A stretch of DNA of 64,000 nt from JAPPHA01 sp963664045 (GTDB taxonomy: Bacteria > Pseudomonadota > Alphaproteobacteria > Rhodobacterales > Rhodobacteraceae): positions 434,001 to 498,000 of the forward strand of contig CAXXGT010000001.1 of assembly GCA_963664045.2 (NCBI GenBank), read 5' to 3'. Below are positions 1 to 8,575 of the stretch, piece by piece. The number at the start of each line of letters is the position of its first letter. The first letter of the stretch is position 1. The translations under genes and the position numbers were made by a program. A model generated the notes under the pieces. It was not told where the DNA came from. It searched no databases and saw only the letters and a program-made list of their open reading frames with translations.

Positions 1-2
1 GC

Positions 3-683
3 CACTGTACACTGGGTCCGGATACGCATATCGGTCCGGGTGCATTCATTCGTTCCGGCGCCCGCATCGGTCCCGGGGTTCGGACCGGCTCAAATTTCGT
101 TTGCCAGTCCAACACCGTCATTGGCGCCGACGGGTTTTCCTACGTGACTCCGTCGCCGGACACGATCCGGAATGCCAAGGCGACCGGGCACGTCGTTCCA
201 CCGGATCCTGATGTACCCATCGTGAAAATCAATTCTCTTGGCGGAATTGTCATCGGTGACGATGTGGAAATCGGAGCGAACTGCACGATTGACCGTGCCA
301 CGATTTCCCGGACTGTCATCGGCGATGGCACCAAGATCGATAATCTGGTTCACATCGCGCACAACGTTCAGATCGGGAGGAACTGCCTGATCTGCGGACT
401 TGTCGCCATGGGAGGCAGCGTCAGGTTGGGTGACCGCGTGTTTCTGGGCGGCCATGTCGGTGTCGGCGACCACGTCAATGTAGGTTCGGACGTGATGGTA
501 GGAGGGATGTCGGCGGTGATTAGTCATGTGCCGTCCGGTCGCATCATGATGGGGAATCCAGCGATGAAAATGAATCTCAACATTGACGCTTACAAGGCTT
601 TGCGCAGGTTGCCTCGATTGGCTAAAAGGGTCAGGAATCTGGAACGCCTTGCTTCAGCAGGTGGCAACGACAGCAACGACTGA
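3..683 (+). CDS. lpxD: UDP-3-O-acylglucosamine N-acyltransferase LpxD, 5' end missing
   Basis: The reading frame is open from the window edge, so the N-terminus lies outside. What remains is almost entirely isoleucine-rich hexapeptide repeats of a left-handed beta-helix, then a short helical tail ending in a lysine/arginine-rich stretch, the usual LpxD C-terminus. The segment with VHIAHNVQIG carries the catalytic-type histidines of the family. LpxD transfers a 3-hydroxyacyl chain from acyl carrier protein to UDP-3-O-acyl-glucosamine in the third step of lipid A synthesis, in the cytosol. The usual partners bamA, fabZ and lpxA are not downstream. Instead an acyl carrier protein starts 22 bases later, followed by a ketoacyl synthase, so this may be a second, specialised LpxD (inference). 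Confidence 0.9.
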   Translation, partial: HCTLGPDTHIGPGAFIRSGARIGPGVRTGSNFVCQSNTVIGADGFSYVTPSPDTIRNAKATGHVVPPDPDVPIVKINSLGGIVIGDDVEIGANCTIDRATISRTVIGDGTKIDNLVHIAHNVQIGRNCLICGLVAMGGSVRLGDRVFLGGHVGVGDHVNVGSDVMVGGMSAVISHVPSGRIMMGNPAMKMNLNIDAYKALRRLPRLAKRVRNLERLASAGGNDSND

Positions 684-705
684 CGGAGCCGTCGGGAACC
701 GGACA

Positions 706-981
706 ATGACGAGATCTGCCAATGCGATCCTGGACCGGATCATTTCGATCGTGGCCGAACTTGCCATGCTTGATCCTTCTGAACTGAACGCGGATTCGAT
801 GCTTGCCGATCTCAGTATAGATTCTCTCGGCGTCATCGAGTTGGTGTACGCGATCGAAGACAGCTTCAACGTTGAACTCCCGTTTGATGCCAACAATCCG
901 GATTCCGGACTGTTTGATTTTGCCTCGATCGGATCGATTGTGACCGCGGTTGAAGACCTGTTGTTTGAAGGCAACGGGTGA
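706..981 (+). CDS. Specialised acyl carrier protein (AcpXL-like)
   Basis: This 91-residue acyl carrier protein has the 4'-phosphopantetheine attachment motif IDSLGVIELV, with the serine at about residue 40. It differs clearly from the housekeeping AcpP at 17.9 kb: it is longer, and has an insertion with FDANNPDSG after helix II, as in the AcpXL-type carriers that hold very long lipid A acyl chains. The start chosen is the ATG just before TRSANAIL. An upstream in-frame ATG would overlap lpxD heavily. It lies between lpxD and a ketoacyl synthase gene in the same direction, so the three probably form an operon that makes and attaches a particular hydroxyacyl chain. Assignment as true AcpXL is an inference from size and context. 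Confidence 0.8.
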   Translation: MTRSANAILDRIISIVAELAMLDPSELNADSMLADLSIDSLGVIELVYAIEDSFNVELPFDANNPDSGLFDFASIGSIVTAVEDLLFEGNG

Positions 982-988
982 ATTCCCA

Positions 989-2197
989 ATGCATCGCGTG
1001 GCCATCACCGGCCAGGGAACGGTAAATTGCCTGGGTCGTACCGTCCCTGAAACGCTCGAGGCCATGGCCAATGGCGACTGCGGGATAACGGAACTTGAGA
1101 TAGAACGAGCGGAGCGCCTGTCGATCAGGATCGCCGGCCAGATCAAGGACCTGGAGCCAGAGCGGGAATTTTCCAGGCAACAGCTGGCCCTTTACGATCG
1201 ATTTACCCAATTCGCGATGATCGCGGCGGACGAAGCCATCACCCAGTCGGGGCTTGTCGTCGATGGTGAGCTGGCAGTGCGTGCCGGGGTTGTTCTTGGC
1301 TCGGGCTGCGGCGGAATTTACAGCCTGGACGAGAGCTTTCACAGTGTCTACGCGATCGGCAAGAACAGGGTTCATCCGTTCATCATTCCGCGCTCGATGG
1401 GCAACGCGGCGGCTTCCCATGTTTCCATGAAATGGAACCTTAAGGGTCCGGGGTTTGCCGTGTCGTCGGCGTGCGCGTCGTCCAACCACGCGATGGGGCA
1501 GGCATTTCAGATGATTCGTGCGGGACTATGCACGATTATGGTGACGGGTGGCTCCGAGACGATGCTGTGTTTTGGCGGCGTCAAGGGCTGGGAGGGTCTC
1601 AGGATCATGTCCAGGGACGGTTGCCGGCCGTTTTGCAAGACGAGAAACGGCATGGTTCTCGGGGAGGGGGCAGGTGTGTTCGTTTTCGAGGAATTTGAAC
1701 ACGCCTCGGCCAGGGGTGCCGACATTCTGGCCGAGGTCGTGGGATTCGCGATGACATCGGATGCATCAGACATCGTGCTTCCGGATTCGGAAGGTGCCGC
1801 GCGGGCGATTTCCGGCGCACTCGAAGATGCGGGCACTAGTCCTGAAGATGTCGGCTATATCAACGCCCACGGTACGGCAACCAGGGCCAATGACAAGACT
1901 GAATGCAAGGCTATTCGGCAGGCGTTTGGAACGCATGCCGACAACGTCATGGTCTCGTCGACGAAATCGATGCACGGTCACCTGATCGGTGGAACGGGTG
2001 CGGTTGAATTGCTAGCCTGCATCGCGGCGGTCAGGGACGGAATGATTGCCCCGACGATTGGACTTGCTGAACATGATCCCGATTGCGATCTTGATGTCGT
2101 GCCAAACGAAAGTCGGCAAGGCGGTGTCGATGTCGCTCTCAATAACGCCTTCGCGTTTGGCGGCTTGAATGCCGTTCTTGCAATTCGATCCGTTTGA
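989..2197 (+). CDS. Beta-ketoacyl-ACP synthase, KAS II/FabF family paralogue
   Basis: This 402-residue condensing enzyme has the thiolase fold. The active-site cysteine is at about residue 162 in VSSACASSN, the first histidine is in INAHGTATRAND and the second in STKSMHGHLIGG, so the Cys-His-His triad is complete. The start chosen is the ATG of HRVAITGQG, eight bases after the carrier protein stop. It elongates acyl-ACP chains by decarboxylative condensation with malonyl-ACP. A separate housekeeping FabF is at 19.7 kb, so this copy is probably dedicated to the carrier protein next to it and to lipid A acyl chains supplied to LpxD. Nodulation-type or polyketide-type synthases are possible relatives, but no other biosynthetic genes accompany it. 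Confidence 0.85.
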   Translation: MHRVAITGQGTVNCLGRTVPETLEAMANGDCGITELEIERAERLSIRIAGQIKDLEPEREFSRQQLALYDRFTQFAMIAADEAITQSGLVVDGELAVRAGVVLGSGCGGIYSLDESFHSVYAIGKNRVHPFIIPRSMGNAAASHVSMKWNLKGPGFAVSSACASSNHAMGQAFQMIRAGLCTIMVTGGSETMLCFGGVKGWEGLRIMSRDGCRPFCKTRNGMVLGEGAGVFVFEEFEHASARGADILAEVVGFAMTSDASDIVLPDSEGAARAISGALEDAGTSPEDVGYINAHGTATRANDKTECKAIRQAFGTHADNVMVSSTKSMHGHLIGGTGAVELLACIAAVRDGMIAPTIGLAEHDPDCDLDVVPNESRQGGVDVALNNAFAFGGLNAVLAIRSV

Positions 2198-2295
2198 TCC
2201 AACCCACCGTTCCGTACATCATTCTCCCAGTAAATCCTGCGCCATACGGGGTACAAGGAGTCGGATACAGGTATCGTGCGAACCGCCGTTCCGCA

Positions 2296-3618
2296 TCATA
2301 AAGGCCGAAGTTTCAACCGCGTAATCCGGTTTTGCTCGCGGGCCAGGATCTCAAAACGAAATCCATGAAAGCTGAAGACCTGGCCCGGGACCGGGATCAT
2401 CTGGGCCTCATGGATGACGAGTCCTGCGATGGTCACGGCCTCTTCATCGGGCAGGGACCATTCGTGCGTCCGGTTGAGGTCGCGAATAGATGCCGTGCCG
2501 TCAACGATGAAGTTGCCTTCAGTGTCATGTTCGGCTTCGGGCGCAATTGCAACATCGTGCTCGTCCGTGATTTCCCCGACGATTTCCTCAAGGATATCTT
2601 CGAGCGTGATCAAGCCTCTCAAGGCACCATACTCGTCGACGACAAGGGCAAAATGCGTGTGTTTCCGGAGGAACTCCCGCATTTGGTCATTCAGAGTCGT
2701 CGTTTCCGGAACGAAATACGGCTGCATGGCTACGTCCATCACCTTGAATTCCGTGAATCTGGATTTCTTTTTGTCGCCTTTGGTTCCAGTCAGGCTGTCC
2801 AGAGCCCGAAGCAGGTCCTTGGCGTGCACCAGCCCGACAATATTCTCGGGATCCTGATCAAATACCGGGAGGCGGGTATGGGGCGATCGAATACACTGGC
2901 TTACGATTGAACCCGGATCGGCATTCGCATCGATCATTTCGATGTTGGAGCGGTGCAGCATGATCTCTTCGACGACTCGGTCTTTCAGGTCCAGCGCGCC
3001 GAGCAGGCGATCCCGGTCATCTTTCTGCACGTTGCCTTCAACGTGGCCGAGAACGATGGTCCCGGCGATTTCGTCCTGAACGTCCTGTTCCTGTGTTCCA
3101 TTTGCCTGCCGTGAACTCCGGATTCGAAATACGGTTCCGACCACTCCTTGAATTGCTGAAACGACGGGTCCGAATGTCCAGACAAATATGCTGAGCGGTA
3201 ACGACAGCCATTGGGCTGCACGCTCTGAATTGGCGAGCGCATATGTCTTCGGCAGGATTTCGGCAAATATCAGGACGAGCAAGGTCATGATCAGGGTTGC
3301 AAGTGCGACACCGCTGTCACCGAAAAGGCGGGTACAAAGGCTTGTCGCAAGCGCAGCAGCAAGAATGTTAACCAGATTGTTTCCGAGCAGCACGGCTCCG
3401 ATCAATCGGTCGCTCCTTTCCGTCAAACTCAGTGCCAGGGAAGCGCCCCGGGATCCCCGATCGGCGAGGGAGTGCAGTTTCCCTCGACTAGAGGCGGTCA
3501 AGGCGGTCTCCGACCCTGAAAAGAAGGCCGAAAGAACGAGAAGCGCCAGTATGGAGATGACCGTAAGCCAGACAGTCGCGTCCAGTTTCTCCATGAGGGA
3601 AGGGTCAATCATGGTCAT
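2296..3618 (-). CDS. CNNM/CBS-pair membrane protein (CorB/CorC-HlyC family)
   Basis: This 440-residue protein has three parts: an N-terminal CNNM (DUF21) membrane domain of about four segments, with FFSGSETALTASSRGKL near residue 35; paired CBS domains around residues 210-330, with HTRLPVFD and THFALVVDEYG; and a C-terminal CorC/HlyC ligand-binding domain after residue 350. The family handles Mg2+ or Co2+ export and CBS-regulated transport in the inner membrane. The old hemolysin name is misleading. In Rhodobacterales this gene commonly sits beside xerD and the aro genes, as here. The gene reads towards the ketoacyl synthase, with about 100 bases between their convergent ends. Confidence 0.9.
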   Translation of the reverse strand: MTMIDPSLMEKLDATVWLTVISILALLVLSAFFSGSETALTASSRGKLHSLADRGSRGASLALSLTERSDRLIGAVLLGNNLVNILAAALATSLCTRLFGDSGVALATLIMTLLVLIFAEILPKTYALANSERAAQWLSLPLSIFVWTFGPVVSAIQGVVGTVFRIRSSRQANGTQEQDVQDEIAGTIVLGHVEGNVQKDDRDRLLGALDLKDRVVEEIMLHRSNIEMIDANADPGSIVSQCIRSPHTRLPVFDQDPENIVGLVHAKDLLRALDSLTGTKGDKKKSRFTEFKVMDVAMQPYFVPETTTLNDQMREFLRKHTHFALVVDEYGALRGLITLEDILEEIVGEITDEHDVAIAPEAEHDTEGNFIVDGTASIRDLNRTHEWSLPDEEAVTIAGLVIHEAQMIPVPGQVFSFHGFRFEILAREQNRITRLKLRPL

Positions 3619-3887
3619 GTCTTGTCGCCTGATCTCAAGTTGATGCCGACTCGTGTTGAGTCAACCTTACGGTACCTAACCAAAAGGCGTCACGCCATTC
3701 GGGCAAAGTCGGGCCGCCACGGGCAAATCGCGGCACCGGATGTCTTCCAGCACAGGAATTGCACCAGTCCCATGCGTCGGCTCAAGCAGGTCCGGCCGGA
3801 GGCACGATGAACCGGATAAGTGTAAGCCCGGATCGATTCCCAAGGCCAGGACCATCCTGGAACGGGATCCTCAACTGCATCGGGGTA

Positions 3888-4835
3888 TCATCCGGGTTTT
3901 CGGTTGTTCGAAAGGGGGTGGTTCGCAAGGACAAGGTGCTTCATACGGTGATTCAGAACATGTGTATAGATTTCAGTCGTCGATATGTCGCTGTGCCCGA
4001 GGAGGACCTGGATGGTCCTGAGGTCAGCTCCGTGGGCCAGCAGGTGGGTCGCAAAGGCGTGCCTCAGTACGTGTGGCGTAACATGCTCGCGGTCGAGGCC
4101 GGCGGTGGAGGCAACCTGTTTGGTCAACAGGTAGAACCGTTCACGTGTCATGTGTCCTTTGCGGCTGCGTGAGGGGAACAGGAAGTCCGAGCGCCTGGCG
4201 CGGGATTTCGCGGTTCCGGAAACCTGATCATCACGCAACTTCAGGTAGGCCAGGACCGCCAGCCGGGACGGAGTCGACAGCGGAACCATCCGTTCCTTGC
4301 CTCCCTTGCCGCGTACCAGGATCATTTCCGGGTTGCCGCGCACTGTCGACGCGGGCAGCGAAACCAGTTCGGAGACACGCATGCCGGTTGCGTACAGCAG
4401 TTGAAACATGCAGTCGTTTCGCGCTCTTTCGAGGGGGCTCTTTCCAACCTGTGCCGCAGCGGCCAGGATTTTCTCCGTATCATCCTCGCTTAACGTGTGT
4501 GGTAGTGACTTCGATCGTCCGGGCCCCGTGATTCTCTGGGTCGGATCGTCGCTGCGCCAGCCGGAATCCAACGCGAAACGGTAGAATTGCCGGATTGCCG
4601 AAAGCCTGCGCCCACGAGTCGCGACCGACAGGCAGCGTTGATTGAGGAGATGCATGTAGTCCAGGATGTTCTGCCGGTCTGCATTTTCGAGTGTACAACC
4701 GTTTTCCCTCAGGAACGTGACAAGGTCGCCTATGTCCCGGGCATAGGCCGAGATGGTGTTTTCCGCGGCGTTGCGTTCGGCCCGCATGGAATCGAGAAAC
4801 TGAAGAATTCTGTTTTCGGTTCTCTTCGGTGTCAT
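3888..4835 (-). CDS. xerD: Tyrosine recombinase XerD
   Basis: This 315-residue site-specific recombinase has an N-terminal SAM-like core-binding domain (residues about 8-90) and a catalytic domain with all expected residues: Arg in ATGMRVSEL, Lys in VRGKGGKERMVP, His-x-x-Arg in PHVLRHAFATHLL, His in LLGHSDIS, and the nucleophilic Tyr in TTEIYTHV. Length and motifs fit XerC/XerD rather than phage integrases. XerD is favoured by the aroK-aroB context. It resolves chromosome dimers at dif with XerC and FtsK. The start at the ATG before TPKRTENR matches family length; a 17-codon extension upstream is open but unlikely. It is divergent from the aroK region. Confidence 0.9.
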   Translation of the reverse strand: MTPKRTENRILQFLDSMRAERNAAENTISAYARDIGDLVTFLRENGCTLENADRQNILDYMHLLNQRCLSVATRGRRLSAIRQFYRFALDSGWRSDDPTQRITGPGRSKSLPHTLSEDDTEKILAAAAQVGKSPLERARNDCMFQLLYATGMRVSELVSLPASTVRGNPEMILVRGKGGKERMVPLSTPSRLAVLAYLKLRDDQVSGTAKSRARRSDFLFPSRSRKGHMTRERFYLLTKQVASTAGLDREHVTPHVLRHAFATHLLAHGADLRTIQVLLGHSDISTTEIYTHVLNHRMKHLVLANHPLSNNRKPG

Positions 4836-5149
4836 GTGAACGGGTTCCAAGGAGGATGGAGGTTCTGACGCCGGGCGCCGCCGCAACCCGAGAGTCTCGG
4901 TGCCGGTGGCACCACTTTACCGGATGCCACGCACACGCGTTCTCGTGGAAACGAACCGCTCACGATGATTTCCCCTGGATTTCGATAGTCTGGTCTCGAG
5001 GACAGGAAGAGTGAATGCATGTCGTTCAAGGTCGCGTACCATTGGTGCCAGATATTGGCTGAACGTGTGAGAAAGACATTTCGTTCCATTGGGGTCGTCG
5101 GTGTACTGGCCGACCGGGCGCACGCAAGGCAGGTCGCTGACAGGCCGGA

Positions 5150-5284
5150 TTACTTCGTCGGAACTTCGAGAACGAGTTCCACATCGCGCTGCGGTACGGA
5201 AATGTCCCCCAGGTACGCATAGGCGACGATGCCGACCGACAGCAGAACAGCGAGATAAAACAGGTACCGAATCGATCTCAGCAT
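5150..5284 (-). CDS. Small single-span membrane protein between xerD and aroK
   Basis: This 44-residue protein starts MLRSIRYLFYLAVLLSV and continues through one hydrophobic helix (residues about 6-26), then a short polar tail ending ELVLEVPTK. A small membrane protein of this type lies beside aroK in many Rhodobacterales, and the LFYLAVLLSVGIVAYAYLG pattern fits it. Function is unknown. It is too short for most gene callers and lies on the strand opposite aroK. The start ATG is the only plausible one. Confidence 0.7.
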   Translation of the reverse strand: MLRSIRYLFYLAVLLSVGIVAYAYLGDISVPQRDVELVLEVPTK

Positions 5285-5457
5285 GCTGTTGCCTCTGTCT
5301 GCCGGGCACTTCCGGCCATGGCGGATTCCCTCTCCGCAAACAAATGATAGCAGCAACGCACGACGATTGGTATATGCCGGGAGGATTGCACCTGGGAAGT
5401 TCCGGTCAAGCCGACGTCGTGCGACATCGTTGTGTTCTCGCTGCCGTGAGAGGCGGA

Positions 5458-6063
5458 ATGGGTTATTGTATCGATCGCTCGATCGTGTTCGTTGGAATGA
5501 TGGGCGCCGGCAAGACGGCCGTCGGTCGTGCGGTCGCGAGCCGGCTTGGCTTGAGGTTTGCGGATTCGGACGACGAACTTGAACGCACCTCGGGAAAGAC
5601 GATTCCGGAAATTTTCTCGGAAAGGGGCGAGCAGGCGTTTCGGGATCTCGAGACCAGGGTGATCGGGTCGCTCTTGACGGGGAAACCGATCGTGCTTTCT
5701 GTTGGAGGGGGGGCATTTGTCAGCGAAATCAATCGCCGGAACATCATGCAGGGCGGTTTTTCGGTATGGATCGATGCCGATCTGGATACGATCTGGGATC
5801 GCGTCCGGCGCAAGGGCGGTCGTCCGCTGTTGGAAGTCGACGATCCGTATTCCGAGTTGAAACGCCTGTACCGGATACGGCGCCCGACTTATGCAACGGC
5901 GGATATCAGCGTGCGGTCGCGCAATGACAGGTCCGTTGACGACATGGCCGCCGCGGTCGTGAGAACGCTTGTCGAAGCTGCGGGAAGCGGCGTTTCCCTG
6001 AGTCGCGACGACGGGCGAATACACCCGGTGGATGGTACAACCTGCGTTCCGCCGGAGGGATGA
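5458..6063 (+). CDS. aroK: Shikimate kinase AroK
   Basis: This 201-residue P-loop kinase has Walker A GMMGAGKT at residues about 13-20, the shikimate-binding DSDDELERTSGKTIPEIF, a conserved Arg in AFRDLE, the GGGAF loop, and the lid arginine in KGGRPLLE. It phosphorylates shikimate in the fifth step of the chorismate pathway. The start ATG before GYCIDRSIVF follows AGGCGG closely. The frame is open further upstream, but that extension runs across the small opposite-strand gene and has no family support. aroB follows after 73 bases in the same direction. The last 25 residues or so (after VEAAGSGVS) are a loose tail not needed for the fold. Confidence 0.93.
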   Translation: MGYCIDRSIVFVGMMGAGKTAVGRAVASRLGLRFADSDDELERTSGKTIPEIFSERGEQAFRDLETRVIGSLLTGKPIVLSVGGGAFVSEINRRNIMQGGFSVWIDADLDTIWDRVRRKGGRPLLEVDDPYSELKRLYRIRRPTYATADISVRSRNDRSVDDMAAAVVRTLVEAAGSGVSLSRDDGRIHPVDGTTCVPPEG

Positions 6064-6136
6064 ATTCGGGCATCCGGAATTCGACCAGATTCACTCCGGC
6101 TTACGATCACGAGGGACATTGTAAGGGAATCGCCAG

Positions 6137-7249
6137 ATGATGAAGACGGTTCGGGTCGAACTCGGCCCTCGGACGTACGATATCATGATTGGACCGCAAC
6201 TTATCGAGTCGGCAGGTGAGATCATGCGTCCTTGCCTCGTTGGGAGGCGCGTGGCCGTCATCACCGACAATCCCACGGGCGGCCTTTACCTGAAAAGGCT
6301 CGAGACGTCTCTCGCTGCCGCGGGAATCGAATCCGTCAGCCTGACGCTTGAACAGGGAGAAAGAACAAAATCCTGGGAAGCTGTCCGCTTTGCGACCGAC
6401 TGGTTGCTTTCGGAGCGAATTGAACGGGAGGACACGGTCGTTGCGTTCGGTGGAGGCGTGATCGGCGATATGGCCGGGTTCGTTGCCGCGATCACCCTGC
6501 GGGGAATGCGTTTCATTCAAATCCCTACGACCCTGTTGGCCCAGGTCGACAGCTCGGTCGGTGGAAAGACCGGGATCAATTCCCGTCACGGAAAGAACCT
6601 GATCGGTGCGTTTCACCAGCCTGACCTCGTACTCGCGGACACTTCCCTTCTTGCATCACTCGCGCGCCGGGACCTGCTGGCAGGATATTCTGAGGTCGTC
6701 AAATATGGATTGTTGGGTAGTGCGGACTTTTTCAGCTGGCTGGAACTGAACGGCAGGCACGTCATCTCGGGCAGCGAAACACATCTCGTTGAAGGTGTCG
6801 CCACTTCGTGCGAATTGAAAGCCGAACTCGTTTCGCGGGACGAGGCCGAATTCGGCGATCGGGCACTGCTCAACCTCGGCCACACTTTTTGTCACGCCCT
6901 GGAAGCCGCGACCGGGTACTCCGACAGATTGTTGCACGGCGAAGGCGTGTCGATTGGATGCGGCCTCGCGTTCGACCTTTCGGTTCGCTTGGGATTTTGT
7001 CCTCCCGAAGACCGCGACCGGGTCCGGAGTCACTTCCTCGAAATGGGAATGAAGGCGAGCATTTCTGATATCCCGGGCGATCACCCCGATCCGGATGCGC
7101 TGATCAGGCTGATGGGCCGGGACAAGAAGGTCAGGCAGGGCCAGAACCGTCTCGTTCTGGTCCGGGGAATTGGGCGTGCATTTGTCGAATCCCGGGTCGA
7201 CGCGGCCGAGATCAGATCGATTCTGGTAGAGGCCTGCGAGAGCGAATGA
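6137..7249 (+). CDS. aroB: 3-dehydroquinate synthase AroB
   Basis: This 370-residue protein has the NAD-binding core with GGGVIGDMAGFVAA (about residue 115) and the substrate/zinc region QIPTTLLAQVDSSVGGKTGIN. The metal ligands are expected in EVVKYG, NLGHTFCHALE and LLHGEGVSIG. It converts DAHP to 3-dehydroquinate in the cytosol, the second step towards chorismate. Two adjacent ATGs (6137 and 6140) could both start it. It forms an operon with aroK, the common alphaproteobacterial arrangement. Confidence 0.95.
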   Translation: MMKTVRVELGPRTYDIMIGPQLIESAGEIMRPCLVGRRVAVITDNPTGGLYLKRLETSLAAAGIESVSLTLEQGERTKSWEAVRFATDWLLSERIEREDTVVAFGGGVIGDMAGFVAAITLRGMRFIQIPTTLLAQVDSSVGGKTGINSRHGKNLIGAFHQPDLVLADTSLLASLARRDLLAGYSEVVKYGLLGSADFFSWLELNGRHVISGSETHLVEGVATSCELKAELVSRDEAEFGDRALLNLGHTFCHALEAATGYSDRLLHGEGVSIGCGLAFDLSVRLGFCPPEDRDRVRSHFLEMGMKASISDIPGDHPDPDALIRLMGRDKKVRQGQNRLVLVRGIGRAFVESRVDAAEIRSILVEACESE

Positions 7250-7264
7250 ACCCCCGCGTTGAAA

Positions 7265-8236
7265 TCATGCGGAGCAACTGGCTCCACCGAGGACGCAGAA
7301 TTTTGCACAATGCGGGTGATTGAGCCGGACAGGCGAGATGGACTTTGCAAGGGTACGCCCGAGTTCGAATCCGGGGGAATAGGGCAAGAGCGTACAGGCT
7401 ACGACAACCGGTCCGGGTGCGCCCTTGCGTTTGACGACCATTCGGGACTTCGCACACATGACGCTGTCGGGCGACTTCCCGAGGATGCTCCAGCACGATT
7501 CGGTGATTTCCGGAACATCGAGCGATCCGTCCATCTCCGGAAACAGCACCATTTCCGAGGGGTTCCACGCGTCGATCGCGAATCCGTTCCTTTCAAACAA
7601 CTCCTGGTATCCTTCACGGGATTGTGAATCCGATTCGCCCCAGAGCGTCCTACCGGCCGCCGTCATCCTGATTCCAGCATCGGCAAGCCAGCGCATGCCG
7701 GCGAGACTGGCTTTGAAACTCCCGCCGCCGCGCACGAGATCATGGTTTGCTTTCAGGTAATGATCCAGGGAAATCCTGAGGGTCAACCGGTCAGGAAACG
7801 TAGCATTCAACGCCGCAAGGCCGTCCTGCACCTTATTTCGCATCATCGGCCGCATGGCGTTTGTCAGAATCAATACGTGAAAACCCCTTTGCAGGCACAT
7901 TTCCGTGATCGGGATCATATCGGGGTTCATGAACGGTTCGCCACCGGTGAAACCGATTTCCTCGGTAGGCCAGTTCAGTTCGGAAATCTCGCCGAGGTAT
8001 CCGCGAACATCTTCGGTCGTGATGTAAACAAGGCGGTCATTGCGTGGTGAACTCTCGATGTAACAATTGTGACATGCGATGTTACAGAGCGTTCCGGTAT
8101 TGAACCAAAGGGTCCGCAACTCCTTGAGTACGACGCTGGCACGTTTTTGGCCATTCGCGGTAACGTCGGGATCACTGAATTTCGGTACGAAATCAACATG
8201 CTCGAACCGTGCATTGTGGATGAGTAAATCTTCCAT
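7265..8236 (-). CDS. Radical SAM protein with cysteine-rich C-terminus
   Basis: This 323-residue protein has the radical SAM cluster motif CNIACHNC (cysteines at about 51, 55 and 58) and the GGEPFMNPD segment typical of the fold. A run of C-terminal cysteines (VMCAKS, VACTLLPY, HCAKFCVLGGASC) could hold a second Fe-S centre of the SPASM or twitch type. It therefore cleaves S-adenosylmethionine to start a radical reaction, but the substrate is unknown. No peptide precursor, quinohemoprotein or cofactor operon is beside it. The gene ends 16 bases from the convergent aroB stop. It could be a peptide-maturation or cofactor enzyme; I do not recognise a characterised member. Confidence 0.8.
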   Translation of the reverse strand: MEDLLIHNARFEHVDFVPKFSDPDVTANGQKRASVVLKELRTLWFNTGTLCNIACHNCYIESSPRNDRLVYITTEDVRGYLGEISELNWPTEEIGFTGGEPFMNPDMIPITEMCLQRGFHVLILTNAMRPMMRNKVQDGLAALNATFPDRLTLRISLDHYLKANHDLVRGGGSFKASLAGMRWLADAGIRMTAAGRTLWGESDSQSREGYQELFERNGFAIDAWNPSEMVLFPEMDGSLDVPEITESCWSILGKSPDSVMCAKSRMVVKRKGAPGPVVVACTLLPYSPGFELGRTLAKSISPVRLNHPHCAKFCVLGGASCSA

Positions 8237-8575
8237 CGTCGACCTTGTTCAACCAGGCGTTCCTTGGCGGTCATTAGATCGAATTCTGCCCAAAACCGCC
8301 AGAAAGCCGCAAAATTCAGCGGAACACTAAACCCGCTCCGGTTGGCATCGATTGCTGCGAATGGTCAGCTCGTCCAGAATCGCTTGAGGGTGCATACAGG
8401 CTCGGCCCGACGAATGCCACCACGCACGCACGCAGGCATCGGCCTCGTGTCGCCGAAAATCGGGCGCGCCGTTCTGTCCGTACGACAAGACACGCGTTCG
8501 ACATGTTGCACTTGCAAGAACCACCGGACATTGCGATAGCAACCCAACTCTGGTCAATCGCGAGCGTTTGAACTC
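8237..8575. other. Intergenic region between the radical SAM gene and zwf
   Basis: These 339 bases separate two divergent genes and must hold both promoters. I see no convincing coding frame, tRNA or palindromic operator. Confidence 0.5.

Noticed and set aside
5089..5457. N-terminal extension of aroK by about 120 codons
   Set aside because: It crosses the small membrane protein on the other strand, has no match to shikimate kinases, and the internal ATG at 5458 has a good ribosome site.
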